From Paracoccus marinaquae (lineage in GTDB: Bacteria > Pseudomonadota > Alphaproteobacteria > Rhodobacterales > Rhodobacteraceae), in contig NZ_JAHKNG010000016.1 of assembly GCF_018860165.1 (NCBI RefSeq), positions 21,994-85,993 of the forward strand: a stretch of DNA of 64,000 nucleotides, in the 5' to 3' direction. Both the position numbers and the translations under genes were made by a program. Shown here piece after piece: positions 25,832 through 34,839 of the stretch (within the stretch, counting starts at the first letter, position 1; each line of letters starts with the position of its first letter). The notes below the pieces were generated by a model. That model was not told the DNA's origin. It made no database searches and saw only the letters and a list, made by a program, of their open reading frames with translations.

Positions 25832-27033
25832 CCAGCACCGCCGAGCAGATGCGCGCCTGGCGCGGGCCGGCGCTGCTCAGCTTTGGCTTCCGGCCGATGT
25901 TTCTGGGTGCCGCGATCTGGGCGGCGCTGGCGATGGTGCTGTGGCTGCTGGCCATGGCCGGGCGGATCGACCTGCCGACCCGGTTCGATCCCGCAAGCTG
26001 GCATGCCCATGAGTTCCTGTTCGGCTATCTTTCGGCCGTCATTGCCGGCTTCCTGCTGACGGCGGTGCCGAACTGGACGGGACACCTGCCCGTCATCGGC
26101 TGGCCGCTGGGCGGGCTGCTGTGCCTGTGGATCGCCGGGCGGCTGGCGATCCTCTTTTCGACGGCGATGCCCCCCGCGGCCGCGGCGCTTGCCGATCTGG
26201 CGATGCCGGTGGCGCTGCTCGCCTTCCTCGCCCGCGAGGTCATCAGGGGCCGGAACTGGCGCAACCTGCCGCCGCTGACCTTGCTGGGCGTCTTCACGCT
26301 TGGCAATGCCGTGTTCCACTGGGAGGCGGCGCAGGGCCATGCCGCAGCGCAGGGCTTTGGGCTGCGGATCGGCCTTGGCGCCGCCGTCATGCTGATCGCG
26401 CTGGTCGGGGGCCGGATCCTGCCCTCGTTCACCCGCAACTGGCTGGTGCGGCAAGGCCCGGGACGGCTGCCGGTGCCGCCGATGCAGGGTTTCGACCGGA
26501 TCGGCCTGATGGCGCTGCTGGCGGCGTTGGTGGTCTGGATCGCGGCACCCGAGGCGCGGCTGTCAGCACTGATGCTGGCCGCAGCCGGGGCGCTGCACCT
26601 GCTGCGGCTGTCGCGGTGGGCGGGAGAGCGGACCGGACCCGAGCCGCTGCTGTGGATCCTGCATCTGGGCTATGCGTTCCTTCCCGCCGGTGCCCTTGTG
26701 ATCGCTGCCGCAATCCTCTGGCCCGGCCTGCTGGGCCCGGCACCGGCGCAGCACCTGTGGATGGCCGGCGCAATCGGCTCCATGACGCTGGCGGTGATGA
26801 CGCGCTCGACCCTGACCCATACCGGCCAGCGGCCCGAGGCCGGGCGCGGAACGCTGGTGCTGTATCTGTCGCTGCTGCTGGCCGTCGCCGCGCGGCTGGC
26901 CGCGGGCCTCTGGCCCTCGCAGTCAACGGCATTGCTGACACTGTCCGGGCTGGCATGGATCGGCGCGTTCGGCGGCTTCGCCCTGCTCTACGGCCCGGCC
27001 CTGCTGCGCCCGCGCCAGCGCGCGCGCATCTGA
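25828..27033 (+). CDS. nnrS: NnrS, haem/copper membrane protein of NO metabolism
   Basis: 401-aa protein with about 12 membrane helices and NnrS family signatures: LLSFGFRPMFLGAAIW at the start, WHAHEFLFGY (metal-binding His pair), GFLLTAVPNWTG, and MTRSTLTHTGQ with further His. NnrS binds haem and copper and relieves NO stress by limiting dinitrosyl iron complex formation. Last gene of the NO-defence operon, overlapping the cyclo-ligase gene by 4 bp. Confidence 0.95.
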   Translation: MTSTAEQMRAWRGPALLSFGFRPMFLGAAIWAALAMVLWLLAMAGRIDLPTRFDPASWHAHEFLFGYLSAVIAGFLLTAVPNWTGHLPVIGWPLGGLLCLWIAGRLAILFSTAMPPAAAALADLAMPVALLAFLAREVIRGRNWRNLPPLTLLGVFTLGNAVFHWEAAQGHAAAQGFGLRIGLGAAVMLIALVGGRILPSFTRNWLVRQGPGRLPVPPMQGFDRIGLMALLAALVVWIAAPEARLSALMLAAAGALHLLRLSRWAGERTGPEPLLWILHLGYAFLPAGALVIAAAILWPGLLGPAPAQHLWMAGAIGSMTLAVMTRSTLTHTGQRPEAGRGTLVLYLSLLLAVAARLAAGLWPSQSTALLTLSGLAWIGAFGGFALLYGPALLRPRQRARI

Positions 27034-27043
27034 GGTAAGGGCG

Positions 27044-27517
27044 TCAAGCGGCCCGCGCCTCACGGATCAGTTCCATGACCTCTGCCCCAAGCGCCAGATC
27101 CGCCACCTGCCCGAAATGGCGCGCCCGCATCCTGCCCTGGCGGTCGAACAGCACGAGGCTGGGCGTTCCCTCCAGGCCCCAGGCCGCCATCGTGCGCGGC
27201 AGTCCGGTGGTGCCCGGCGCGTCCATGGCGACCGGAAAGCGGATGCGCCATTCATGCAGGAACGCAGCCAGTCCGGCGCGGCTGTTGCCGTCGTGATGCT
27301 CAAAGACGCTGTGCAACCCGATCACAGCCAGATCCGCCGCCTCGAAGGTCTGGCTCAGGCGCTGCGCCTGCGGCAGGCCATGCAGGACACAGCCCGGGCA
27401 GAGCATCTGGAACACCTCGACCGCCAGAACCCGGCCCCGGAAATCCGCGAGCGCCATCGGCCGGTCGGCATTCAGCCATTCGGCGGCGAAGAAGGGGGGA
27501 TCATCCATATCCTGCAT
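27044..27517 (-). CDS. Redoxin/TlpA-like thiol protein
   Basis: 157-aa thioredoxin-fold protein of the AhpC/TSA-redoxin type. Features: FFAAEWLNADRPMALADFRG, a CxxC-type active site in FQMLCPGCVLHGLP near residue 40, and the cis-Pro region LEGTPSLVLFDRQGR. No signal peptide is visible, so it is probably cytoplasmic. Last of three minus-strand genes behind the MarR regulator and convergent with nnrS. Confidence 0.85.
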   Translation of the reverse strand: MQDMDDPPFFAAEWLNADRPMALADFRGRVLAVEVFQMLCPGCVLHGLPQAQRLSQTFEAADLAVIGLHSVFEHHDGNSRAGLAAFLHEWRIRFPVAMDAPGTTGLPRTMAAWGLEGTPSLVLFDRQGRMRARHFGQVADLALGAEVMELIREARAA

Positions 27518-27563
27518 CCTTGTGCTGTCGGGCGCGGCGGCAAGCGACGCCGCGCCCTTTTGG

Positions 27564-28310
27564 CTATTGCCCGGCCTGGCCCGGCAGGCTCAGATCGCCC
27601 GAGGCGATGTCGAACACATCGGTCACGCAAAGCAGCGGCGCGTGGACATTGGCGTTCACCTGCAAGGCCGAGGTGACCGCATCGAACCGTGCCTGACCCA
27701 CCGCGCCGATATCGGCGAAGGGTACCTTCACGCTCAGCTTCGGCCCCTCGAAGACCGGCGACCAGCCGGGGCTGTCGATCAGGATCGGCAGCCCCGGCCA
27801 GGTCAGCGGCAAGGGCGGGGTCGCGCCTTCGGGAATGTCGATCACCTTGAGCGCGCCCGGCCCGCAGGCGTCGTCCGGGCCAAGGACGACCCAGTGGCTG
27901 TGCCACAGCGCGCCGTCGTCATCGGTGCTGCCCGAGCGGCTTTCATCGAACAGCGGCGTGTCGTCGAAATCGGGATGGATGGTGACCGCGAAGGCGAGGA
28001 TCCCGGCCCCGCTCTCAAACCCCACCGTGGCGGGATCCAGCGTCGTCGGCCAGACATAGGAAAAGACCGGCGCCCCGGCCAGCGCGCCGGCCGCCTCGGG
28101 CCCGTCTTCGCCCGGCGTGCCGGCGACCGACATCGAGAAGGTGGCCAGCCGGCGATCGGTGGTGATATCGGCGGCCACGATATCGAAGGCCGCCCGCTCG
28201 GCATTTCCCGCCTCGGCGGCAAGCTCGTGCGCGCCGGCCGCGCCGGCCGCAAGGCCCAGCATCGCCGCCGCGCCGAACACATGGCGAAGGGATCGTTTCT
28301 GTGTCATCAT
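27564..28310 (-). CDS. Secreted protein of unknown function
   Basis: 248-aa protein with a Sec signal (MMTQKRSLRHVFGAAAMLGLAAGAAG, cleavage about AHA/E region) and a soluble mature part with one pair of Cys. Contains HSHWVVLGPDDACGPGALK and an acidic DDDTPLF-like stretch; I recognise no family. AAAGGAAG lies before ATG 28310. It sits between the MarR-type regulator (74-bp gap) and the redoxin, so it is probably a target of that regulator. Confidence 0.8.
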   Translation of the reverse strand: MMTQKRSLRHVFGAAAMLGLAAGAAGAHELAAEAGNAERAAFDIVAADITTDRRLATFSMSVAGTPGEDGPEAAGALAGAPVFSYVWPTTLDPATVGFESGAGILAFAVTIHPDFDDTPLFDESRSGSTDDDGALWHSHWVVLGPDDACGPGALKVIDIPEGATPPLPLTWPGLPILIDSPGWSPVFEGPKLSVKVPFADIGAVGQARFDAVTSALQVNANVHAPLLCVTDVFDIASGDLSLPGQAGQ

Positions 28311-28384
28311 CAGGTGCTTCCTTTCGTGACAGAGGGGTTGCATTGGGCACCCGGGCCGTTGCCGCGGCTTTCCGGGTGCCCGCC

Positions 28385-29008
28385 TTACCCCACGGCCAGC
28401 AGACGCGCGCCCGCGAGGGCCGCCTGCTCTGCCGTGGCGGTTTCGTGGTCGCCGCAATCCATCCGCAGGCCGGCATCGCCGAAGGCGGCATCGACCAGCG
28501 CGCAATGATGCGGCGCGGCGGCATCATCATGGACATGGGGGCGGAAATAGCGGCAGGTCACGCACATGCGCTGAACCGGGATCGCGCGCGCCTCCTGCAG
28601 TGACCGGATCACCTGGGTCAGCGAGCGCAGCAGCGCCCCGCGCTCGGCATCGCCAAGACCTGCGATCGCCCCAAACAATGCCTCGGGCGCCTCGGGGATC
28701 CGCTTGGCAAGGGAATGGCCTGCCGCCGTGGCCTCGATGCGGCGGGCACGCCCGTCATCGGGATCGGGACGGCGGACCACCAACCCTTTCTTCGCCAGCG
28801 CCGACACCGTGTCGCTGAGGCTGGCCTGCGACACGCCCAGCAAGGCGGCCAGTTCGGCCGCACGCTCGGGCCGGGCCGCGACCCGCAACAGCACCTCGCC
28901 CTGCGTCGGGTTGAGACCGGCAGCCCCGAAGACCTGCCACTGACTGGCCCGCCAGAATACGGCGAGGCGCTGCAAGGCAGTTGCGATCTGTCGGGAACTT
29001 CCGGGCAT
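28385..29008 (-). CDS. MarR-type regulator with C-terminal Cys/His metal-binding tail
   Basis: 207-aa protein. Residues about 5-140 form a MarR winged helix (LGVSQASLSDTVSALAKKGLV and the wing DPDDGRARRIE). Residues 148-190 are an addition with CVTCRYF (Cys149, Cys152), PHVH, PHHC (Cys169) and MDC (Cys185), four Cys and several His that could hold zinc, haem or an Fe-S cluster. Probably a metal- or redox-sensing regulator of the two genes behind it and of itself; an operator-like palindrome sits between its -35 and -10 regions. Confidence 0.85.
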   Translation of the reverse strand: MPGSSRQIATALQRLAVFWRASQWQVFGAAGLNPTQGEVLLRVAARPERAAELAALLGVSQASLSDTVSALAKKGLVVRRPDPDDGRARRIEATAAGHSLAKRIPEAPEALFGAIAGLGDAERGALLRSLTQVIRSLQEARAIPVQRMCVTCRYFRPHVHDDAAAPHHCALVDAAFGDAGLRMDCGDHETATAEQAALAGARLLAVG

Positions 29009-29032
29009 GGGGCACCTCCATGCCTTACAATA

Positions 29033-29043
29033 TAGGAGTCCTA
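29033..29043 (-). promoter_or_regulatory. Candidate MarR operator and promoter
   Basis: TAGGAGTCCTA, a perfect 11-bp palindrome 25 bp before the MarR gene start. On the minus strand TTGAAA precedes it and TATATT overlaps its end, so it would lie in the promoter spacer. Suggests autorepression. Confidence 0.55.
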
Positions 29044-29095
29044 ATTATTTTCAAGCCCTGTCGACGAAATGGGCAGGGCGAACCACCAAACAGAA

Positions 29096-29119
29096 CGGGC
29101 GGCCCTCACGGGCCGCCCG
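29096..29119 (-). terminator. Terminator of the type I secretion operon
   Basis: CGGGCGGCCC-tcac-GGGCCGCCCG, a perfect 10-bp stem with a 4-base loop, 29 bp after the HlyD stop. On the minus strand it is followed by a moderately T-rich stretch. Confidence 0.75.
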
Positions 29120-29147
29120 ATGCGGGCAGGATGCCGCGAGGCCGAAG

Positions 29148-30488
29148 CTATTGTTCGCGGAACGCCCGCGACATGCTGTCGATGATCGGCCGGGCCAGAT
29201 ATTGCGCGAAGGTCCGCTCTTCGGTCTGGATCATGATCTCGGTGGGCATCCCCGGCGTCGGGGAAAAGTTGGCGACGCGGGCGATCTGGTCTTCGCTCAG
29301 CGAGATACGGGCAAGATAGACCTCCTGCATCTCTCCGGTCGACGCCTCGACGATCGAGTCGGCCGACAGATAATAGACCTCGCCCTCGAGGATCGGAGTG
29401 ATGCGCTGGTTCAGGGCGGTCAGTCGCACGCTGGCCTTCTGCCCGGTCTTGACGCTGTCGACCTCATTGCGCGAGATCGTCGCCTCGATGATCAGCGGAG
29501 CATCCGACGGCAGGATCTCGAGGATCGGCTTGCCGCTTTCGACGACGCCGCCAGAGGTGTGGTAATAAAGCCGGACCACGGTGCCCGCCACCGGCGCCAC
29601 GACCTCGGAACGATCAAGAACGCTTTGCGCCTTGCGCGACTGTTCGCGGATACTTTCCAGTTCCGCCTGAACGGCCTGCAACTGGTCAAGTGACGCCTGC
29701 CGGTATTCGCTGCGCGCCTTCTCGATCTGGTCCTCGGATTTCAGCTGCATCTGCTCGATTTCGCCGATCTCGGCCTCGAGCCGACCGATCTGGCCCTCGG
29801 CCTCGATCTTGACACGTTCGACCGCAATGACCTCGGGCCGGCGCGTCAACTGCTTCTCGAACAGTTCGTTCTTCGCGGCCAGTTCCTCGATCAGCAGTTC
29901 GAGCTGAGCCCGCAACGAGGCAAGCTGGGTCTCGTAGCCGACCTTCCTGACCCCCAATGCCTCGGTATTCCGGACCAGCAGGATCAGATCCTGCTTGAGG
30001 GCCCGGCGCGAGACTTCGAAGGCCAGTTCCTGGCTCGCGATGATCGCCTCGAACTCACTGTCACCGCGCAGGGCGACGATGTGGCGGGGGAAGGTCAGTT
30101 TTTCCTTCTCGGCATATTCCGCCAGAAGCCTGGCCTCGGTCGCCTCGAGCCGATAGCGGCGCAGTTGCAGTTCCCGCTCATTGGCCAGAGAGGCGGTCTC
30201 ATCCATCCTGAGCAGGATCTCGCCGGCCTCGACCCGGTCGCCCTCGCTGACGCGGATTTCCTTGATGATCCCGCCTTCGAGGTGCTGGATGATCTTGTTC
30301 TGCCCGGTCGCCACGAAGGACCCCTGGGCGATCACGGCCGCGGCCAGAGGGGCGCGGAACGCCCAGGCCGAGAAGCCGCCGAAGCTGACCACCAGCAACA
30401 GGATTCCGAACAGGGCCTGACGCCGGATCGAGCGGGGAACATCGCGGTACCATTGATCGTGACCGCCGACGGTAACCAGTTCACGCAT
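29148..30488 (-). CDS. HlyD-family adaptor of type I secretion system
   Basis: 446-aa membrane-fusion protein linking the inner-membrane ABC exporter to an outer-membrane TolC. One N-terminal helix (FGILLLVVSFGGFSAWAF), a biotinyl-lipoyl half (QHLEGGIIKEIRVSEGDRVEAGE), long coiled coils (about residues 90-290) and the second lipoyl half with VVAPVAGTVVRLYYHTSGGVV. ATG 30488 overlaps the ABC gene stop by 8 bp. No tolC gene is visible here. By position it corresponds to an adaptor of the BapA secretion apparatus in P. denitrificans. Confidence 0.93.
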   Translation of the reverse strand: MRELVTVGGHDQWYRDVPRSIRRQALFGILLLVVSFGGFSAWAFRAPLAAAVIAQGSFVATGQNKIIQHLEGGIIKEIRVSEGDRVEAGEILLRMDETASLANERELQLRRYRLEATEARLLAEYAEKEKLTFPRHIVALRGDSEFEAIIASQELAFEVSRRALKQDLILLVRNTEALGVRKVGYETQLASLRAQLELLIEELAAKNELFEKQLTRRPEVIAVERVKIEAEGQIGRLEAEIGEIEQMQLKSEDQIEKARSEYRQASLDQLQAVQAELESIREQSRKAQSVLDRSEVVAPVAGTVVRLYYHTSGGVVESGKPILEILPSDAPLIIEATISRNEVDSVKTGQKASVRLTALNQRITPILEGEVYYLSADSIVEASTGEMQEVYLARISLSEDQIARVANFSPTPGMPTEIMIQTEERTFAQYLARPIIDSMSRAFREQ

Positions 30489-32472
30489 CGGGTTTCCCTC
30501 CCTGTTCGGGGATCTGGGCGCCGGCCTTCTTGCCGGCCAGCTTGCGCAGGACCGCCTCGCGCTGGCCGAACATGGCGACGCTGCCATCGGCCAGCAGCAT
30601 GATCTTGTCCACCACCGACAGCAGCGAGGGCTTTTGCGTGATCACCACGGTCGTGATCCTGTTCGCCTTGGCATGGCCGACCGCCCGCGCCAGCGCCCGG
30701 TCTCCGGCCGCATCGAGGTTCGAGTTCGGCTCGTCCAGCACCACCATGCGCGGGTTGCCGAAGAAGGCGCGAGCCAGCGCGATCCGCTGTTTCTGCCCGC
30801 CCGACAGCGGCGAGCCATCGGCGGATACCAGCGTCTCGTAGCCCTGCGGCAGCGATGCGATCATCTCATGCACATCGGCCAGAACGGCGGCCTCGTGGAT
30901 CTGGGCATCGGTCGCATCCTCGCGCATGCGGGCGATGTTCTGCTTGATGGTGCCGGGGAACAGTTGCACGTCCTGCGGCAGATAGCCGATGTTTTCGCCG
31001 AACTGGCGCGGATCCCAGTTCCGCAGATCCATCAGGTCAAGACGGACATTGCCCGAGGTCGGCAGGATCGAACCCACCAGCATCTTGCCGAGCGTGGTCT
31101 TGCCGGCACCCGAATTGCCGATCACGGCAAGGGTTTCACCGGGCGACAGCGCAAAGCTGACGCTGTTCAGCACGACCTGCTTGGTTCCGCCCGGAATGTA
31201 GAGCAGACGCTCGACATCCAGCCGCCCTTCGGGCTGCGGCAGATGCAGCCGCTCATACTGCAGCCTGGAGCCGCGCAGCAGGGTCGCGATCCGGCCATAG
31301 GCCGCGCGCGACAGCAGGAAGGCGTTCCAGCCCTCGATCGACCCCTCGACCGGTGCCAACGCCCGGCCGGCGATGATCGAGGCGGCGATGACCATGCCGC
31401 CGGTGATCTGGCCGTCGAGGGCCAGATAGGCGCCCCATCCCAGCATCGCGACCTGGGTCAGCAACCGCACCGCCCGCGACACCGCCGCCGAGGTGATGTT
31501 GCGATCCTGCGCCTGAACCTGCGCGCGCAGCGACTGCGCGGTATCCCGGCCCCAGATCGCCACCGCCTCGGGAATCATCGCCATGGCATTGATGATCTGG
31601 CTGTTGCGCGACATCGAATCCAGATGCAGGTTCGCCTTGCTCTGCGAGAAATTCGCCTCGGCGAAGGGCTTCGAGGTCATCCTCTGGTTCATCACGGCGA
31701 TCACGAACAGCATCAGCGCCGTAACCACGACGATCACGCCAAGCTGCGGGTGGATCAGGAAGATCGCCAGGATGAACAGCGGCGCGAAGGGCACGTCCAG
31801 AAACGAGATCAGCGTGCCCGAGGTCAGGAACCCGCGCAGCGTCTGCAGATCGCCAAGGGTCTGGTATTCGCGCCCGTTGCTGTGCAGCGAGGCATGTGCC
31901 GCGGCACTGAGGATCGGCGCACCCAACTGGACGGCGACCTCGACCGCGGTCCGCATCAGCATGAAGCGCCGCACGGCGTCGAAGATCGCCTGCAGCACCA
32001 CCGCGCCGCCGATGACCAGCGTCAGCATGACCAATGTGTCGACCGAACGGCTGGTCAGGACGCGGTCCGAGATCTGGAACAGATAGACCGGAATGGCGAG
32101 GATCAGCACGTTCGTCGCCAGCGTCATCAGCATGACGAAGGCCATGTTGCTTCGCACGACGGTCAGGCCCTTGCGCAGGCTTTCATCGAAATTCTGCGGA
32201 CCCAGGCGGCGATGGAACCCGGGTCCCTTGCCGCCGCCTCCGCCGCCGCCCGTCGCGGGGGGGCCGGGGCGCTTCATGATCGGGCCGGTCGAACCTTCGA
32301 TCGTGGCACCCATGCCCTTGGCCTCGCTGCCCTTCCGCGCGGCTGGCGCGGGATCGTCACCGCGTGCCTCCGGCATCAATTTCAGCGGCGGCTCGGCACC
32401 ATCCTTCACAGCAGCGGTTTGCGCCGCCCCTGCCCCGCCGCTGGACGCGGCCTCAGCATGCAAATCCTTCAC
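30481..32472 (-). CDS. Type I secretion ABC exporter (PrtD-like)
   Basis: 663-aa fused permease-ATPase. N-terminal 100 residues are an unusual low-complexity extension (PPATGGGGGGGKG); then an ABC transmembrane domain of about six helices and the ATPase with Walker A GNSGAGKTT near residue 465, signature LSGGQKQR and Walker B MVVLDEPNSNLD. There is no C39 peptidase domain, so it exports substrates with uncleaved C-terminal signals. Followed by HlyD; preceded by two candidate substrates. Confidence 0.93.
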   Translation of the reverse strand: MKDLHAEAASSGGAGAAQTAAVKDGAEPPLKLMPEARGDDPAPAARKGSEAKGMGATIEGSTGPIMKRPGPPATGGGGGGGKGPGFHRRLGPQNFDESLRKGLTVVRSNMAFVMLMTLATNVLILAIPVYLFQISDRVLTSRSVDTLVMLTLVIGGAVVLQAIFDAVRRFMLMRTAVEVAVQLGAPILSAAAHASLHSNGREYQTLGDLQTLRGFLTSGTLISFLDVPFAPLFILAIFLIHPQLGVIVVVTALMLFVIAVMNQRMTSKPFAEANFSQSKANLHLDSMSRNSQIINAMAMIPEAVAIWGRDTAQSLRAQVQAQDRNITSAAVSRAVRLLTQVAMLGWGAYLALDGQITGGMVIAASIIAGRALAPVEGSIEGWNAFLLSRAAYGRIATLLRGSRLQYERLHLPQPEGRLDVERLLYIPGGTKQVVLNSVSFALSPGETLAVIGNSGAGKTTLGKMLVGSILPTSGNVRLDLMDLRNWDPRQFGENIGYLPQDVQLFPGTIKQNIARMREDATDAQIHEAAVLADVHEMIASLPQGYETLVSADGSPLSGGQKQRIALARAFFGNPRMVVLDEPNSNLDAAGDRALARAVGHAKANRITTVVITQKPSLLSVVDKIMLLADGSVAMFGQREAVLRKLAGKKAGAQIPEQGGKPDA

Positions 32473-32495
32473 TATCTACTCCTCCGCGACGGAAC

Positions 32496-34712
32496 TCAGC
32501 CGAGCGCCGTCTGCATCACATCCAGTTGCGACACGCCGTCATAGTCGATCATCGGCGCGATCCCGTCGCTGACTTCTGCAACCTCAAGAATACTGTCGGA
32601 CAGGAAGGCCGCAACTGCCTCATTAGTCAGGTCGGTCATGGCGACGCCGGTCGGCGTGGCATCGGTATCGAAAAGTTCCGCCTGATGGATCAGCGCATCG
32701 TCATAGATCTGCCCACCGGCCATGATGGTCGAATCCATGCCCAGTTCGTTGACGCTGGTGATGTTGAGCAGCGCGTTCGAGCCGGCGATCACCTTCATCT
32801 CGGCATCGATCTTGTCGCGCAGCGCCTGCATTTCCAGCCTGATCTGGTCTGCATCGCCCATGACCGTGATCTGTTCGATGATGTTCATCTTGATCAGATC
32901 GCCGTCGATCTGAAGGGCGCGAAGCGCCTCCTTGCCGGCGAAAAGCGCATCCTGCGTCACGTCGCGGGCCAGTTCGTCGGCGCCGTTGGACAGATCCTCC
33001 GCGGTCTTGGCGAAGGATTGCTTCATGTCCTCGAACGTATCGATGCCGGTCGTCTTCACCGTTGCCTGGTTCAACAGCAGGTTGTCGCTCAGGGAAAGCG
33101 TGGGGGCTGCGTCCGACCCTGCGCCGGGACCCGCAGTCCCATCCGTTGCAGCGGCCGGTGTGACGCTGCCGGCTTCCGCCACGGCAGTCGCCCCGGTCAC
33201 CACCTTGTCACTGTCGAACAGCACGTTCTTCTGGGTCACGACGGTTCCGTCCACCATGTCACCGGACACGAAGATGGCGTCGTAGAAATACCCGAATTCG
33301 TTCAGGACCGTCGTATTGACGATCTCGTTCTCGCCCGTTCCCAGGAAGGTGGCCGAGGCACTGAAGGTCATCTCGATCCGGTCGAAATCCGTGACGAAGG
33401 TGACCTGCTTTATCCAGTTGATCTGGATCAGGTCGGCTTCGACACGAACCACGAAGGACAGGCTGGGCAGCACATCCGTATTGACGGCCGGCGCGTCGGG
33501 ATCGGCCGAGGATTCGGCCGTGATCGAGGCGATATTGTAGCCGACCGAGTCGGAACCGCTGACGGCGACACCGTCAACGCTGTCATGTTCGACCAGCACG
33601 TTGACCTGGTTGATGGCATCGAACCTGACCACATCGCCCTGCACGACGAAGACCGGTGCATCCAGCCACTTGGACGTGATCACGACCTCGTTGATCGCCA
33701 TGTTGGCGCCGGCGACGACCTCGTGCCCGGGCTCCAACCCGTCCGGATCGGGCGCATCATCGCCGAAGTCCCGTTTGAAATCATGCTCGGCCAGAACCTT
33801 GACCGTGCCTTCGTCATCGGTGCCGCTGCTCTTGCGGACGATCGTCTTGCCGTCTTCGACCGCGTTCGGGCCTTCGCCCGCCCCGTCCTCGTCCTTACCG
33901 GCATTGGCGGCAGGCGCCTCGTCGTCGTCATCGGGTCGCATATAGGACGGCAGCAGATCCTTCCAGGCCGGGGCCTCATCCACCTTTTCGCCGTTCACGA
34001 CGGTCCCGGCGGCATCCTCGCCGCGGAAAGTGGCCGTCTCCACCTCGCCGACGATGCCGTCGGCGGCAAGCTGTTCGGCGGAAATCTCCTCGGCCGAGTC
34101 AAACTGCTTGATGATCTTGTGCGAAAAACCCGCCCAGTCGCCATTGGTGGGCAACTCGGGCAGGTCAAGGCCGGACAGGGCATCGGCCTGCTGGGCAATC
34201 GCCTCGAGCTTGGCCTCAAGCTTGTCGGGGCTGGTGAACTTGGTGTTCAGCCCGTCGCGGAAAAGGTCGTTATCCGACAGCGTGGCGACCTGCACCGTCA
34301 CGGTGACGATGCTGCCGGGCTGCGGAAAGGGAATGTCGATATCCGTCGGAGGCACGATGATGGTCACGGGGCCGGCCGGCGAGAAACCGGTGCCGTTCTC
34401 GGCCCATTCCATCTCGTCCGCGGTTTGCGAGGCGGCGATCCACACCTCGCCGTGATCATAGGCGCCCAGCCTCTGCGGAATTGGCAGCGGGGCGGATGCA
34501 AGACCTTCAGGCGTGTAAGCGAGGCCGGGATCATAGGGTTCAAGCTGATAGGGAGCCTGAATGCGGACACCCGCGGACTCGATCGGCTCGTCATCCTGCT
34601 CTTCGGCACGCTTCTGCTTGAACCGCAGATAGTCGTAGCGAAGCCGCAACTCCTCGATCAGCAGGTCGAAGACGCCGGCAAAATGAGCGATTTCAAGTGT
34701 TCTCGGGTCCAT
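32496..34712 (-). CDS. Acidic repeat-containing protein linked to type I secretion
   Basis: 738-aa acidic protein without signal peptide or membrane helices, so a candidate substrate or cofactor of the adjacent exporter. The first 70 residues are helical; an acidic middle follows. Three copies of a roughly 80-100 residue unit can be seen near residues 350, 415 and 598, each with G/E-DLIxxxxIxQVxVxxDxD, then VNELG or LNEFG, then an Ile/Val-Gly-Gly and a LFDxD ending. RTX nonapeptides are absent. GAGG lies upstream of ATG 34712. Annotated relatives in this family are called type I secretion proteins. Confidence 0.8.
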   Translation of the reverse strand: MDPRTLEIAHFAGVFDLLIEELRLRYDYLRFKQKRAEEQDDEPIESAGVRIQAPYQLEPYDPGLAYTPEGLASAPLPIPQRLGAYDHGEVWIAASQTADEMEWAENGTGFSPAGPVTIIVPPTDIDIPFPQPGSIVTVTVQVATLSDNDLFRDGLNTKFTSPDKLEAKLEAIAQQADALSGLDLPELPTNGDWAGFSHKIIKQFDSAEEISAEQLAADGIVGEVETATFRGEDAAGTVVNGEKVDEAPAWKDLLPSYMRPDDDDEAPAANAGKDEDGAGEGPNAVEDGKTIVRKSSGTDDEGTVKVLAEHDFKRDFGDDAPDPDGLEPGHEVVAGANMAINEVVITSKWLDAPVFVVQGDVVRFDAINQVNVLVEHDSVDGVAVSGSDSVGYNIASITAESSADPDAPAVNTDVLPSLSFVVRVEADLIQINWIKQVTFVTDFDRIEMTFSASATFLGTGENEIVNTTVLNEFGYFYDAIFVSGDMVDGTVVTQKNVLFDSDKVVTGATAVAEAGSVTPAAATDGTAGPGAGSDAAPTLSLSDNLLLNQATVKTTGIDTFEDMKQSFAKTAEDLSNGADELARDVTQDALFAGKEALRALQIDGDLIKMNIIEQITVMGDADQIRLEMQALRDKIDAEMKVIAGSNALLNITSVNELGMDSTIMAGGQIYDDALIHQAELFDTDATPTGVAMTDLTNEAVAAFLSDSILEVAEVSDGIAPMIDYDGVSQLDVMQTALG

Positions 34713-34800
34713 AGCCTTGCCTCACCAAAACGCTCTGGCCGCGAACGGGGCCGTTACCATCAGCGACCCGGACCTCGACGTGCCGCATCAACAAAAGCTC

Positions 34801-34823
34801 GGGGCCGCCTCCTGGGCGGCCCC
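34801..34823 (-). terminator. Terminator after the adhesin gene
   Basis: GGGGCCGCC-tcctg-GGCGGCCCC, a perfect 9-bp stem, 16 bp after the stop of the repeat adhesin; on the minus strand GAGCTTTTG follows. It separates the adhesin from the downstream secretion genes, probably allowing more adhesin than exporter message. Confidence 0.75.
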
Positions 34824-34839
34824 GAACCGGGTTCCGAAG

